The translations under genes were made by a program, and so were the position numbers. A stretch of DNA of 64,000 nt. Origin: an uncultured Bacteroides sp. GTDB lineage: Bacteria > Bacteroidota > Bacteroidia > Bacteroidales > Bacteroidaceae. Under the pieces are notes generated by a model. That model made no database searches. It was not told where the DNA came from and saw only the letters and a list, made by a program, of their open reading frames with translations. The number at the start of each line of letters is the position of its first letter. Position 1 is the stretch's first letter. The stretch spans positions 67,024 through 131,023 of the forward strand of contig USCT01000006.1 of the NCBI GenBank assembly GCA_900553185.1, read 5' to 3'. Positions 41,215 to 49,990 of this stretch are shown in pieces.

Positions 41215-42999
41215 ATGAAACGCAACACCCTTCTTCTGTCCATGCTATGGCTGTTCAGCTGCCTGTTCGCCTGGAGTCAGCCCCGTGTGTATGAAATGTC
41301 CGACTTTGGAATCATTCCCGGCAAAAAGACAAACCTTTCCGGAAAAATGGAGAAAGCCCTCCAGAAAATCCGGAAACAAGCCTCCGGAAATGACAGTATC
41401 GTACTCCGTTTCGAGCCGGGTACCTATCATTTTCACCCCAAAGGCGCGGCCATCCGCGAATATTATGTTTCCAACCATGACCAGGTAGCCTCCAAATCCA
41501 TCGGACTGGCACTCGATGAGTTCCATTCCCTGACGCTCGAAGGAAACGGTGCCCAGTTCATTTTCCACGGCCGCATGCTGCCGCTGGCTCTGACACACAG
41601 CCGCAACTGTACACTGAAAGACTTCAGTATTGACCATGCCAATCCACAGATAGCCCAGGCAGAGATTGTCAGCAACGACCCGGAACAGGGAATCACTTTC
41701 CGGGTAGCTCCATGGGTGAACTACCGCATTACCCAGGATTCGCTGTTCGAAACCTACGGAGAAGGCTGGGCACTCCGCCAGAGTGCAGGTATCGCCTTCG
41801 AAAAAGAAACCCGACGGGTATGCTACAACACCAGTGACATCGGTGTCCCGACCAAAGGCATTACCGAAATCGAACCGGGACTGCTCCGTGCTCCCCGCTG
41901 GAAAGACAAACGACTCACTCCGGGCACTGTCATGGCCCTGCGCACCTGGGAACGCCCTACTCCCGGTATCTTTTTATCCCATGACACACAGACTACCCTG
42001 AAAAACGTGACCGTACATTATGCCGAAGGAATGGGACTGCTGGCACAACTCTGCGAAGATATCACGCTGGACGGTTTCAATGTTTGCCTGAAAGGAAAGG
42101 ATGACCCGCGTTATTTCACCACCCAGGCCGACGCGACCCACTTCTCACAATGCAAGGGGAAAATCACGTCTGTCAACGGCCTGTATGAAAACATGATGGA
42201 CGATGCCATCAACGTACACGGTACCTACCTGAAGATTCTGGAACGGATAGACAACCATACCGTACGCGGACGCTACATGCACGACCAGGCTTGGGGATTC
42301 GACTGGGGCTTTGCCGGCGACAGTGTGAAGTTCATCCGGACCCGAACCATGGATATGGAAAAAGAAGTCTATACCATTGCCGAAATACGCCCGCACGACA
42401 AGCCACAAATAACAGGAGCAAGAGAATTCGTCATTACATTCAAGGAAGAGCTTTCGCCTTCCATGACTCCCGAAGCCTCTTACGGTATCGAAAACCTGAC
42501 CTGGACGCCCGAAGTCTATTTTGCCCACAACACCGTCCGCCACAACCGTGCACGGGGCTCGCTCTTCAGTACTCCGAAACGTACAGTAGTAGAAGAAAAC
42601 CTGTTCGACCATACATCAGGAACCGCCATCCTGCTTTGCGGCGACTGCAACGGCTGGTTCGAGACCGGTGCCTGTCACGATGTACTCATCCGCAAGAACA
42701 AATTCATCAATGCCCTGACCAACCTGTTCCAGTTTACCAATGCGGTCATCTCCATTTATCCGGAAATTCCTGACCTTGACGGACAGACAACGTATTTCCA
42801 CGGAGGAAAACCGGGAGCGATACAAATTGTCGACAATGAATTCGACACCTTCGACGCGCCGATTCTTTATGCCAAATCGGTAGACGGACTGGTATTCAGA
42901 CAAAACATTATCCGGACCAATACAGATTATCCGCCGTTCCACTGGAACCACAACCGCTTCCTGCTGGAACGGGTAAACCGGATAGAAATAAGCGAGTAG
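41215..42999 (+). CDS. Alpha-1,3-galactosidase, glycoside hydrolase family 110
   Basis: 594-residue secreted enzyme that removes terminal alpha-1,3-linked galactose, as in blood-group B and alpha-Gal epitopes (family knowledge). It has a signal peptide (MKRNTLLLSMLWL...AWSQ) and a right-handed beta-helix made of short Asn/Thr-rich turns. The family hallmark MMDDAINVHGTYLK is present. Asp306, Asp329 and Asp330 have the spacing (23 and 24) of the catalytic Asp321/344/345 I recall for a characterised GH110. The ATG at 41215 gives a leader of about 20 nt from the promoter at 41159-41189; a longer frame to 41050 would include repeat copy C. The next gene follows after 31 bp. Confidence 0.85.
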   Translation: MKRNTLLLSMLWLFSCLFAWSQPRVYEMSDFGIIPGKKTNLSGKMEKALQKIRKQASGNDSIVLRFEPGTYHFHPKGAAIREYYVSNHDQVASKSIGLALDEFHSLTLEGNGAQFIFHGRMLPLALTHSRNCTLKDFSIDHANPQIAQAEIVSNDPEQGITFRVAPWVNYRITQDSLFETYGEGWALRQSAGIAFEKETRRVCYNTSDIGVPTKGITEIEPGLLRAPRWKDKRLTPGTVMALRTWERPTPGIFLSHDTQTTLKNVTVHYAEGMGLLAQLCEDITLDGFNVCLKGKDDPRYFTTQADATHFSQCKGKITSVNGLYENMMDDAINVHGTYLKILERIDNHTVRGRYMHDQAWGFDWGFAGDSVKFIRTRTMDMEKEVYTIAEIRPHDKPQITGAREFVITFKEELSPSMTPEASYGIENLTWTPEVYFAHNTVRHNRARGSLFSTPKRTVVEENLFDHTSGTAILLCGDCNGWFETGACHDVLIRKNKFINALTNLFQFTNAVISIYPEIPDLDGQTTYFHGGKPGAIQIVDNEFDTFDAPILYAKSVDGLVFRQNIIRTNTDYPPFHWNHNRFLLERVNRIEISE

Positions 43000-43030
43000 A
43001 AATTATATATCAACCCTAAATAAACCTATT

Positions 43031-43570
43031 ATGAAAACATTCATTATTCCCTTATTCTTATTGGGTTCCTGTCTGCTGGCTTCTGCCCAGACTAAAGAAC
43101 GTGGTCTGTTCATCGAATTGAATGGCGGATATGGACAGACCGAAAGGTACGACAATACGCATGATGGATATGCTTTCCTGTCACCCGCTATCGGCTATCA
43201 GTTCAACAACCGATGGGCAGCCGGAATAAAGACACGTTTCGAATTAGCCGCCGACAAGTTCAAAACGTTCGGAGCTTACGGACAGTATGCCTTCTGGCAG
43301 ACAAACCGTATAAAGCTATTTGGTGAAGCTGCCGCTACAGTATCAGTATGTAGCGGTAAGGACGGAGGTAATGATAATTACAGTGAAGCCGGATTATCGG
43401 TAGGGGCGGCTTACTCACTTGGAAGGCACTGTAATATTCTTCTGCGTTACCTTCACATAGGCTACAGCGACGCATATCACAGAAGTGAAGATTTCTGTCT
43501 GGGCGACGGAAGGTTTATCGTAGACGGTAATCTGAAACGCCTGCAAATAGGAGTCCAGTGGATTTTTTAA
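43031..43570 (+). CDS. Outer-membrane beta-barrel protein
   Basis: 179 residues with a signal peptide (MKTFIIPLFLLGSCLLASAQ). The mature part alternates hydrophobic and polar residues in short strands (GYQFNNRWAAGIKTRFELA, FKTFGAYGQYAFW, NRIKLFGEAAATVSVC) and ends in a phenylalanine (GVQWIF), the signature recognised for outer-membrane insertion. Likely an 8-strand barrel of the OmpW/OprF-like porin type. It is 31 bp after the GH110 gene and could share its transcript, followed by a terminator at 43650. Confidence 0.8.
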   Translation: MKTFIIPLFLLGSCLLASAQTKERGLFIELNGGYGQTERYDNTHDGYAFLSPAIGYQFNNRWAAGIKTRFELAADKFKTFGAYGQYAFWQTNRIKLFGEAAATVSVCSGKDGGNDNYSEAGLSVGAAYSLGRHCNILLRYLHIGYSDAYHRSEDFCLGDGRFIVDGNLKRLQIGVQWIF

Positions 43571-43649
43571 AAAGTCCGATTGCAAGAATGAACAGGGTAA
43601 GCGATGATGTCTCTTGGGCCTGTCAGTAAATCATTGCAAGATATTCAAG

Positions 43650-43690
43650 AAGGAGCTGTGCCGTTTTCCCGACACAGCTCCTTTGTCTTT
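43650..43690 (+). terminator. Intrinsic terminator after the barrel gene
   Basis: Perfect 11-bp stem AAGGAGCTGTG / CACAGCTCCTT (43650-43660 and 43673-43683) with TTTGTCTTTT after it. Confidence 0.82.
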
Positions 43691-43758
43691 TCACGTGACC
43701 GGCAATTTGTCTTTTAGCGGACTACTAAAAAACAACAAGTCCGACCGGTTACAGCCTA

Positions 43759-45960
43759 TCAGTATACATTCACTTCGTCCATAAAGAACCAGGCCGGATA
43801 GCCCACGCCGTAATGCCAGGTAGGACAAAGACCGATACCTTTTACTTCCACCTTGATGTAGCGGGCTGTAACGGGTTGCTCCGCCGTTACCTCTCCTTTG
43901 ACAAATTTCACCTGCACATCGCGGTCCTCGTCGAACTTGAAGGAACCGAAAGGACGGAACTCCTTGTTGTCGGAAGAAACGGAATAGGTACCTCCGGCAG
44001 GCAACAGAATCCACGCCCCCAACTGATGAAGGAAGTCTGTTTCTATCCGGGTAAATGTCTTCTCCTCACCCAAGTCAAGGACAAAGGCCGCATCGGTGCC
44101 TTCCCATCCTACCCAGCTTTCCACATACGTAGTACCGCCATACAGTCCATCGGTAAGTGCCGTATCAGCCAAAGCCCGATAGCGTTCATGAGGCGGTTTT
44201 ATCCATGTCACCCGGGCACCGGCAGCCTTACTCTGTTCCTTCTGCGGAAGAAAACGTTGGCGGTACAGCCTGCAGTAATCGTCCGGCCGGTTATTGCGTT
44301 CGTTCAGCGAAGTGACACCCAGACCGACTGTCCGCTCCTCGAACAGATTCAGCAACTCTTGAACAGCTGTCTTGTCCGAATGAATATCCGTCCGTGCCAG
44401 CTCCAGTTCGGAGTACTGCAACGGCAGACGTGACAGACGGACACGGTTCAGCAATACCGTATCTGCCGATACCGCGGCCTCCGCCTTATCGAACAAAGCG
44501 TCATAGGTTTTCAGCAAAGCAGGTCTCAGCATGCCGTTCTTGTGCGAAATCGGAGAATCATAAATCCACAACGGCTGTCCGCTGGCCAACAAGGCTCCCT
44601 GCATGATTTTCTGATACTGATACAGGTAAGGAGCGGCCGCACCGTAATAACCTTTCATGAAGGTCTGCATCAGCGAATCGGTATCCAGTTCCGGATTCCA
44701 CATCAGCTTGGCTATCATATAGGCACGCATTTCCGAGAAATCTCCTCCACGGATGCCGTTCACCTGCGAGAAGTGCATCGTGACATGGTTCTTCTTGAAC
44801 AGTTGGATATTCGGCTGCAGGATATGGAAATTCGGGAACGGAGAAACGATGTTGTCGAAGTTGATGCCATAATCCCATACGAAAATATTGTCGGAGATAC
44901 GCGACCAGCCTTCCAGGGCCTTCACAAATACCTGCCCCGATTCATTGTCGGTAAGCGGAACCTCCCGTTTACAGTCGATGTCACACAGCATGATGTTCAC
45001 ATTCTTCAACGGCTTGACATGCTTGGGCGGCTGCATGGTAAACAGGTAAGCCAGTGTAGAAAATTCCTTATCGGGGAAACGCTCGGCCAGCTTGTTCAGG
45101 AAACGGATGAAATTTCCTGACGGGGAACCTTCGTATTCGTCCACCTCCCTACAGGCCGGACAGCGGCAGTTGGTATTGTTTCCGTCGTTCTGACTGATGG
45201 AAATCATCTTCATATCCGGATGAGCCTTGAAGATGGAATCCAGCCGTGAAGCGACCACTTCGAACACCTCCGGATTGGTCAGACACCACTGGCTGTTGTC
45301 GCCCGGACGGCGTTCACCGTTGATAAAGGAATAATATTCCGGATGTTCCTTGCCGAATACCGAAGCCGGAAGGATGCGGTTGAAAGTATGCACCCACATG
45401 TTGTCGATAAACATCTCATCCGGTTCTTCCAGGCGGAACCACAATTTATAGACAGGGTCTTCATTGCCGTAACTCCAGGTCTGCCGGTAACGGAAAGCAG
45501 GCACTTCCGTACGCTCAATCTGCGGCAGCTGAACCGTCTTCAAGGACGGATAAGTACAGGCATTCGCCGCATAATAGGAAACCCCGAGATACTGCTCCAG
45601 AAGAGTTACAACTCCATAGATACTCCCCTTTCCGGGACCTCCGGAAATGAAAAGCTGCCGGTCGGCCGTATGAATGCGGAAACCGTCTTCACCGATACTG
45701 CCCGATGTATCTTCACGGATGACCACATCGCCTGCACGGGCAGATTTTCCGGTCGTTACCGGCAAGGTGGCCTGACTGATGCGCTTGACAAAATCCTGCA
45801 GAAGCGAAGCTGCCTGACGGGAAGTCTCCGTATCCTGCCGTAAAACGATACGTGATACCGGACGGCTGTCCTCTACCAGGGTAATCTGTCCTCTTGCCGG
45901 CAGAGTTACTCCCCACAGACCCAAAAGGACAGCTGCAATCTGAACAATCTGTTTTTTCAT
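43759..45960 (-). CDS. Secreted DUF4838 glycosidase-like protein with C-terminal discoidin-type domain
   Basis: 733-residue exported protein. After a signal peptide (MKKQIVQIAAVLLGLWGVTLPARG) comes a GH67/GH20-like alpha-N-terminal domain (residues 35-150, GSIYGVVTLLEQYLGVSYYA), then the DUF4838 barrel (SISQNDGNNTNCRCPACREVDEYEGSPSGNFIRFL, HFSQVNGIRGGDFSEMRAYMIAKLMW), and a C-terminal F5/8-type carbohydrate-binding domain (about 600-733). DUF4838 proteins are widespread in Bacteroidetes glycan loci but their specificity is unknown. The ATG at 45960 is chosen; the frame extends 9 bp only to a TTG. It diverges from metK. Confidence 0.82.
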   Translation of the reverse strand: MKKQIVQIAAVLLGLWGVTLPARGQITLVEDSRPVSRIVLRQDTETSRQAASLLQDFVKRISQATLPVTTGKSARAGDVVIREDTSGSIGEDGFRIHTADRQLFISGGPGKGSIYGVVTLLEQYLGVSYYAANACTYPSLKTVQLPQIERTEVPAFRYRQTWSYGNEDPVYKLWFRLEEPDEMFIDNMWVHTFNRILPASVFGKEHPEYYSFINGERRPGDNSQWCLTNPEVFEVVASRLDSIFKAHPDMKMISISQNDGNNTNCRCPACREVDEYEGSPSGNFIRFLNKLAERFPDKEFSTLAYLFTMQPPKHVKPLKNVNIMLCDIDCKREVPLTDNESGQVFVKALEGWSRISDNIFVWDYGINFDNIVSPFPNFHILQPNIQLFKKNHVTMHFSQVNGIRGGDFSEMRAYMIAKLMWNPELDTDSLMQTFMKGYYGAAAPYLYQYQKIMQGALLASGQPLWIYDSPISHKNGMLRPALLKTYDALFDKAEAAVSADTVLLNRVRLSRLPLQYSELELARTDIHSDKTAVQELLNLFEERTVGLGVTSLNERNNRPDDYCRLYRQRFLPQKEQSKAAGARVTWIKPPHERYRALADTALTDGLYGGTTYVESWVGWEGTDAAFVLDLGEEKTFTRIETDFLHQLGAWILLPAGGTYSVSSDNKEFRPFGSFKFDEDRDVQVKFVKGEVTAEQPVTARYIKVEVKGIGLCPTWHYGVGYPAWFFMDEVNVY

Positions 45961-46108
45961 AGTTTTCAATATAATTTAAAAGCGGGAGCAAGTTACAAAA
46001 AATAAGCCTTCCCGTCAACGGAAATTCCATGAAAAGGAAAAACGTCCGAAAGAATGGAAAGCTTTGTTAAAATACAAGCGAATCTGTAATTATTCCAATT
46101 TTTATTAT

Positions 46109-46116
46109 TACCTTCG
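46109..46116 (+). promoter_or_regulatory. metK: Putative -7 promoter element of metK
   Basis: TACCTTCG, one base off TAnnTTTG. It would start the RNA at about 46122, just before the riboswitch-like element at 46131. Confidence 0.4.
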
Positions 46117-46130
46117 CAGCCGAAAATAAA

Positions 46131-46180
46131 TGTGGAAAGATTTGAGTAGCTTGCAACCACGGAAAAAAATGCTAAAACAC
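46131..46180 (+). promoter_or_regulatory. SAM-II-like riboswitch upstream of metK
   Basis: The leader reads GATTTGAGTAGCTTGCAACC then AAAAATGCTAAAA, matching the SAM-II (metA) aptamer as I recall it from Bacteroidetes. Stem P1: GTGG (46132-46135) with CCAC (46157-46160). Pseudoknot stem P2: TAGC (46147-46150) with GCTA (46171-46174). SAM-II binds S-adenosylmethionine and usually blocks the ribosome-binding site, but here the metK ATG is 80 bp downstream, so control may be at transcription or by a different mechanism. It makes sense before a SAM synthetase. Confidence 0.62.
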
Positions 46181-46261
46181 AGATTAATTCCTTGAGAACA
46201 CCCTCCTACTCTTGTCCGTACACGGATACAACAACCAATTTTATTTTAATTTAAAAAGATT

Positions 46262-47554
46262 ATGGGATACTTATTCACATCCGAATCGGTGTCAGAAGGA
46301 CACCCCGACAAAGTGGCGGATCAGATTTCCGACGCTGTGCTTGACAAACTGTTGGCTTATGACCCCAGTTCGAAAGTAGCTTGCGAAACATTGGTAACTA
46401 CCGGACAGGTGGTACTGGCAGGAGAAGTGAAAACCAAAGCGTACATTGACCTGCAACGTGTAGCACGTGAGGTTATCAATAAAATCGGCTATACCAAAAG
46501 CGAATACATGTTCGAAGGAAATTCGTGTGGCGTATTCTCGGCCATCCACGAACAGAGCCCCGACATCAACCGCGGTGTAGAACGCGAAGACCCGATGAAC
46601 CAGGGAGCAGGCGACCAGGGAATGATGTTCGGTTACGCTACCAACGAAACCGAAAACTACATGCCGCTGTCACTCGACCTGGCACATAAGCTGCTCATGG
46701 TTCTGGCCGAAATCCGCCGCGAAGGCAAGGTAATGACTTACCTGCGTCCGGACTCCAAGAGTCAGGTTACCATCGAATACGACGACAACCGCCGTCCGGT
46801 ACGTATCGATACCATCGTAGTATCTACCCAGCACGATGAATTCATCCAACCTGCCGACAATTCACAGGAAGCCCAGCTGAAGGCCGACGAGGAAATGCTG
46901 GCACAGATCCGCAAGGATGTCATCGAAATCCTGATGCCACGTGTCATTGCCGAAATACACAACCCGGAAGTCCTGAAACTGTTCAACGACCAGATCAAGT
47001 ATTTTGTCAACCCGACCGGTAAATTCGTCATCGGTGGTCCGCACGGAGATACAGGTCTGACCGGACGTAAAATCATCGTTGATACTTACGGAGGTGCAGG
47101 AGCACACGGAGGAGGAGCTTTCTCCGGTAAAGACCCGAGCAAGGTAGACCGCAGTGCCGCATACGCAGCCCGTCACATCGCCAAGAACCTGGTAGCTGCC
47201 GGCGTAGCCGACGAAGTACTGGTACAGGTTTCTTACGCCATCGGTGTGGCACGTCCTATCAACATTTATGTCAATACCTACGGACGCAGCCATGTAGCCA
47301 TGAGCGACGGCGAGATAGCCAAGAAAGTGGACGAAATCTTCGACATGCGTCCGGCAGCCATCGAACAGCGTCTGAAACTGCGTAACCCGATCTACAGCGA
47401 AACAGCAGCTTACGGACACATGGGCCGTACGCCTCAGGTGGTTACCAAACACTTCGAATCGGCTTACGAAGGCAACAAGGACGTAGAGGTAGAACTCTTT
47501 ACCTGGGAAAAACTGGACTACGTAGACAAGGTAAAAGCTGCATTCGGACTCTGA
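46262..47554 (+). CDS. metK: S-adenosylmethionine synthase
   Basis: Makes SAM from methionine and ATP. The 430-residue protein has the diagnostic GHPDKVADQISDAVLD near residues 13-28, GAGDQGMMFGYA near 118-129 and the GGGAFSGKDPSKVDRSAAYA loop near 281-300. The product is the cofactor for miaB, queA, the methyltransferase and the radical SAM enzyme of this window. The leader contains a SAM-II-like element (46131-46180). Confidence 0.97.
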   Translation: MGYLFTSESVSEGHPDKVADQISDAVLDKLLAYDPSSKVACETLVTTGQVVLAGEVKTKAYIDLQRVAREVINKIGYTKSEYMFEGNSCGVFSAIHEQSPDINRGVEREDPMNQGAGDQGMMFGYATNETENYMPLSLDLAHKLLMVLAEIRREGKVMTYLRPDSKSQVTIEYDDNRRPVRIDTIVVSTQHDEFIQPADNSQEAQLKADEEMLAQIRKDVIEILMPRVIAEIHNPEVLKLFNDQIKYFVNPTGKFVIGGPHGDTGLTGRKIIVDTYGGAGAHGGGAFSGKDPSKVDRSAAYAARHIAKNLVAAGVADEVLVQVSYAIGVARPINIYVNTYGRSHVAMSDGEIAKKVDEIFDMRPAAIEQRLKLRNPIYSETAAYGHMGRTPQVVTKHFESAYEGNKDVEVELFTWEKLDYVDKVKAAFGL

Positions 47555-47580
47555 TTCCACAAGACAAACCCTGATAAAAT

Positions 47581-47624
47581 AAACATGCCATAAATCGGAC
47601 CTTGATTTGTGGCATGTTTTTATT
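47581..47624 (+). terminator. Intrinsic terminator of metK
   Basis: AAACATGCCATAAATC (47581-47596) pairs with GATTTGTGGCATGTTT (47604-47619), 16 bp with one wobble, then T5. Confidence 0.88.
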
Positions 47625-47669
47625 TTCCCGCAAACTGTAAGTTATTGAAAAAAGTTCCGTATTAATCCC

Positions 47670-47677
47670 TATCTTTG
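47670..47677 (+). promoter_or_regulatory. -7 promoter element of the LOG gene
   Basis: TATCTTTG followed by CACC; a TTG at 47645-47647 is 22 bp upstream. Leader about 28 nt. Confidence 0.6.
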
Positions 47678-47709
47678 CACCCGAAAAGAGCAAACGAATA
47701 AACAATCTC

Positions 47710-48297
47710 ATGAATACAATAAAGAACGTATGCGTGTATAGTGCCTCAAGCACCCAGATTGATCCGGTTTATTTTCAGGCGGCCGACACACTGGGACGAC
47801 TGCTCGCACAGAAAGGAATCAATCTCATCAACGGCGCCGGCTGTCTGGGACTCATGTCACGCATCAGTGATGCCGTTCTGGCTGCCGGAGGAACCGTAAC
47901 GGGCATTATCCCCCATTTCATGGTAGAACAAAACTGGCACCACAAAGGACTGACCCGGCTGATAGAAACAGAAACCATGCACGAACGGAAACAAATGATG
48001 GCAGACCTGTCTGACGGCATCATCGCCCTTCCCGGCGGATGCGGAACCATGGAAGAACTTCTGGAAATCATCACCTGGAAACAGCTGGGATTATACCTCA
48101 AGCCCATTGTTATCCTGAACATCAACGGATTCTACGACCCTTTGCTGGATATGTTGGAAAAAGCCATCAGACAAAACTTCATGCGACGCCAGCATGGTAC
48201 CATCTGGCAAGTAGCCAGAACCCCCGAAGAAGCCGTCAGTCTACTCTATACAATTCCTTTATGGAACAAAGACATCCGTAAATTTGCAGCAATCTGA
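47710..48297 (+). CDS. LOG family protein (cytokinin-riboside-monophosphate phosphoribohydrolase-like)
   Basis: 195-residue Rossmann-like nucleotide hydrolase. The LOG signature PGGCGTMEELLEIITWKQLG (around residues 97-116) contains the conserved PGGxGTxxE. In plants and actinobacteria LOG proteins release adenine bases from N6-modified AMP; bacterial relatives act more broadly on AMP-type nucleotides, so the true substrate here is uncertain. Two genes of unrelated families follow on the same strand, DUF4271 starting 17 bp later. Confidence 0.88.
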   Translation: MNTIKNVCVYSASSTQIDPVYFQAADTLGRLLAQKGINLINGAGCLGLMSRISDAVLAAGGTVTGIIPHFMVEQNWHHKGLTRLIETETMHERKQMMADLSDGIIALPGGCGTMEELLEIITWKQLGLYLKPIVILNINGFYDPLLDMLEKAIRQNFMRRQHGTIWQVARTPEEAVSLLYTIPLWNKDIRKFAAI

Positions 48298-48314
48298 CCA
48301 GTAGAGAGAACATC

Positions 48315-49127
48315 ATGAATTATGATACTTGCCATATCGGATTTCAACAGATTCAGGAACTGCACGAACACCAGCAGCAGCAAATAGACCAGGCGCTGGT
48401 ACGAAGCATGCAGGTAGCCGATCTGTCGGGCATGAAAGGCGAAGAACTTCCTTATCTGCTACGGAACGATCACGCGATATCCTGCATCCTGTTTATCTGC
48501 TTTGTCTTGTTTGCACTGGCTTTACGGAACGGGAAAAAATACCTGTGCCAGCATGCCCGTAATTTTTTTCACCACAAGCAGCGGGCCAGCCTCTTCGATG
48601 ACACCCCCGATTCGGATTCCCGTCATGTACTGACTTTAGGAGCCGTTTCCTGCATCCTGAGCGGTTTCTGCCTGTACGATTACTTCTCAGATCATGAAAA
48701 GATCCTGTTTCAGACAGTTCCCCACTCCCTGCTATTAGGAATTTATGTAGGCGCCTTTACCCTGCTTATTCTGTATAAATGGGTATCGTATAATTTCATA
48801 AATTGGATATTTTTTGACAAGGAAAGACAAAAACAATGGATCGTTTCTTATTTCGACATACTGATCGGGTCTGCATTCCTCCTTTTCCCGCTGGTATTGC
48901 TGGCTGTTTATTTCGACCTGAATGCCGATACCGCTAAGATTCTAATATTCATTATACTGGGAATTGTCAAAATAATGTTATTTTATAAATGTATTAGGAA
49001 CTTTTTCCCCCATTTTCATGGTTCATTCCATTTAATTCTGTACTTTTGTGCCCTCGAAATAGTCCCCGATCTTTTCCTTTGGAAAGGAATTGGATTTATT
49101 AACAACGTATTGATTTTAAAATTTTAG
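48315..49127 (+). CDS. DUF4271 membrane protein
   Basis: 270 residues with about six or seven transmembrane helices in the range 55-265, after an N-terminal Gln/His-rich segment (ELHEHQQQQIDQAL). It matches DUF4271 (Bacteroidetes-specific). The next gene, hemD-like, starts 4 bp after its stop; this neighbour pair is conserved in Bacteroidetes, as I recall. A role in heme or envelope biology is only inferred from the pairing. Confidence 0.82.
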   Translation: MNYDTCHIGFQQIQELHEHQQQQIDQALVRSMQVADLSGMKGEELPYLLRNDHAISCILFICFVLFALALRNGKKYLCQHARNFFHHKQRASLFDDTPDSDSRHVLTLGAVSCILSGFCLYDYFSDHEKILFQTVPHSLLLGIYVGAFTLLILYKWVSYNFINWIFFDKERQKQWIVSYFDILIGSAFLLFPLVLLAVYFDLNADTAKILIFIILGIVKIMLFYKCIRNFFPHFHGSFHLILYFCALEIVPDLFLWKGIGFINNVLILKF

Positions 49128-49131
49128 TACA

Positions 49132-49878
49132 TTGAAGATAAAGAAAGTCCTCGTTTCTCAGCCAAAACCGACATCAGAAAAATCTCCATATTTTGATATC
49201 GCTGAGAAATACGGTGTGAAGATAGATTTTCGCCCGTTCATAAAAGTGGAAAGCTTGACGGCTAAAGAATTCAGACAACAGAAAGTGTCTATATTGGATC
49301 ATACCGCCATCGTGTTTACTTCACGCCATGCCATTGATCATTTCTTTAGCTTGTGTAGCGAACTCCGCATCACCATTCCGGAAACCATGAAGTACTTCTG
49401 TACTTCCGAAACCATCGCCCTGTATATTCAGAAATATGTACAGTACCGCAAACGGAAAGTATTTTTCGGAGCTACGGGTAAGTTTGCCGATCTGGTACCG
49501 GTCATGGTAAAGCACAGCAGTGAAAAGTATTTCATTCCGATGTCAGACGTACACAACGATGAAATCCGCGACCTGCTGGACAAAAACAAGCTACAGCATA
49601 CAGAAGCAATCATGTATCGTACCGTCAGCAATGATTTCACCCCGGAAGAGGAATTCGATTATGATATGCTCATTTTCTTCAGCCCTGCCGGTATTCAGTC
49701 ACTGATGAAAAACTTCCCGAAATTCGAACAAAAGGACATTGCCATCGGTTGCTTTGGACCGACTACCGCCAAGGCAGTAAAAGATGCCGGTCTGCGCCTG
49801 GATCTGGAAGCTCCTACGGCAGCCACTCCTTCGATGACCGCCGCACTGGACAATTTCATTCGGGAACACAACAAATAA
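49132..49878 (+). CDS. Uroporphyrinogen-III synthase family protein
   Basis: 248-residue HemD-fold protein (two Rossmann-like lobes). SQPKPTSEKSPYFDIAEKYG at the N-terminus and AIVFTSRHAIDHFFSL / DMLIFFSPAGIQSL in the lobes, with GCFGPTTAKAVKDAGL near the C-terminus, match the family. It begins with TTG at 49132, 4 bp after the DUF4271 stop; no ATG lies nearby and homologues begin with the same KIKKVLVSQPKP sequence. Other heme-biosynthesis genes are absent here; many gut Bacteroides make heme incompletely, so a separate role is possible. Confidence 0.8.
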   Translation: MKIKKVLVSQPKPTSEKSPYFDIAEKYGVKIDFRPFIKVESLTAKEFRQQKVSILDHTAIVFTSRHAIDHFFSLCSELRITIPETMKYFCTSETIALYIQKYVQYRKRKVFFGATGKFADLVPVMVKHSSEKYFIPMSDVHNDEIRDLLDKNKLQHTEAIMYRTVSNDFTPEEEFDYDMLIFFSPAGIQSLMKNFPKFEQKDIAIGCFGPTTAKAVKDAGLRLDLEAPTAATPSMTAALDNFIREHNK

Positions 49879-49909
49879 TAATAACTGTTTTTTAGTTTAT
49901 ATCCCGCAG

Positions 49910-49960
49910 CCGGAGGTTTGGTGTTTATAAAGTATTAACTTTGTAATCCGAGACCTCCGG
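49910..49960. repeat. Short inverted repeat bracketing the rnpA promoter
   Basis: CCGGAGGT (49910-49917) and ACCTCCGG (49953-49960) flank the -7 element at 49936-49943. It could be a weak terminator loop for hemD or a regulatory site. Confidence 0.4.
49936..49943 (+). promoter_or_regulatory. rnpA: -7 promoter element of rnpA
   Basis: TAACTTTG, a perfect match; a TTTG lies only 15 bp upstream. Leader about 40 nt. Confidence 0.55.
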
Positions 49961-49990
49961 TTTCTATTTCCCCTTTACCGACCAATAACC

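Noticed and set aside
43693..43708. Second parS-like site (TTTTCACGTGACCGG)
   Set aside because: Only the central TTTCACGTGA matches; the right half diverges, so it falls well short of the 16-bp consensus.
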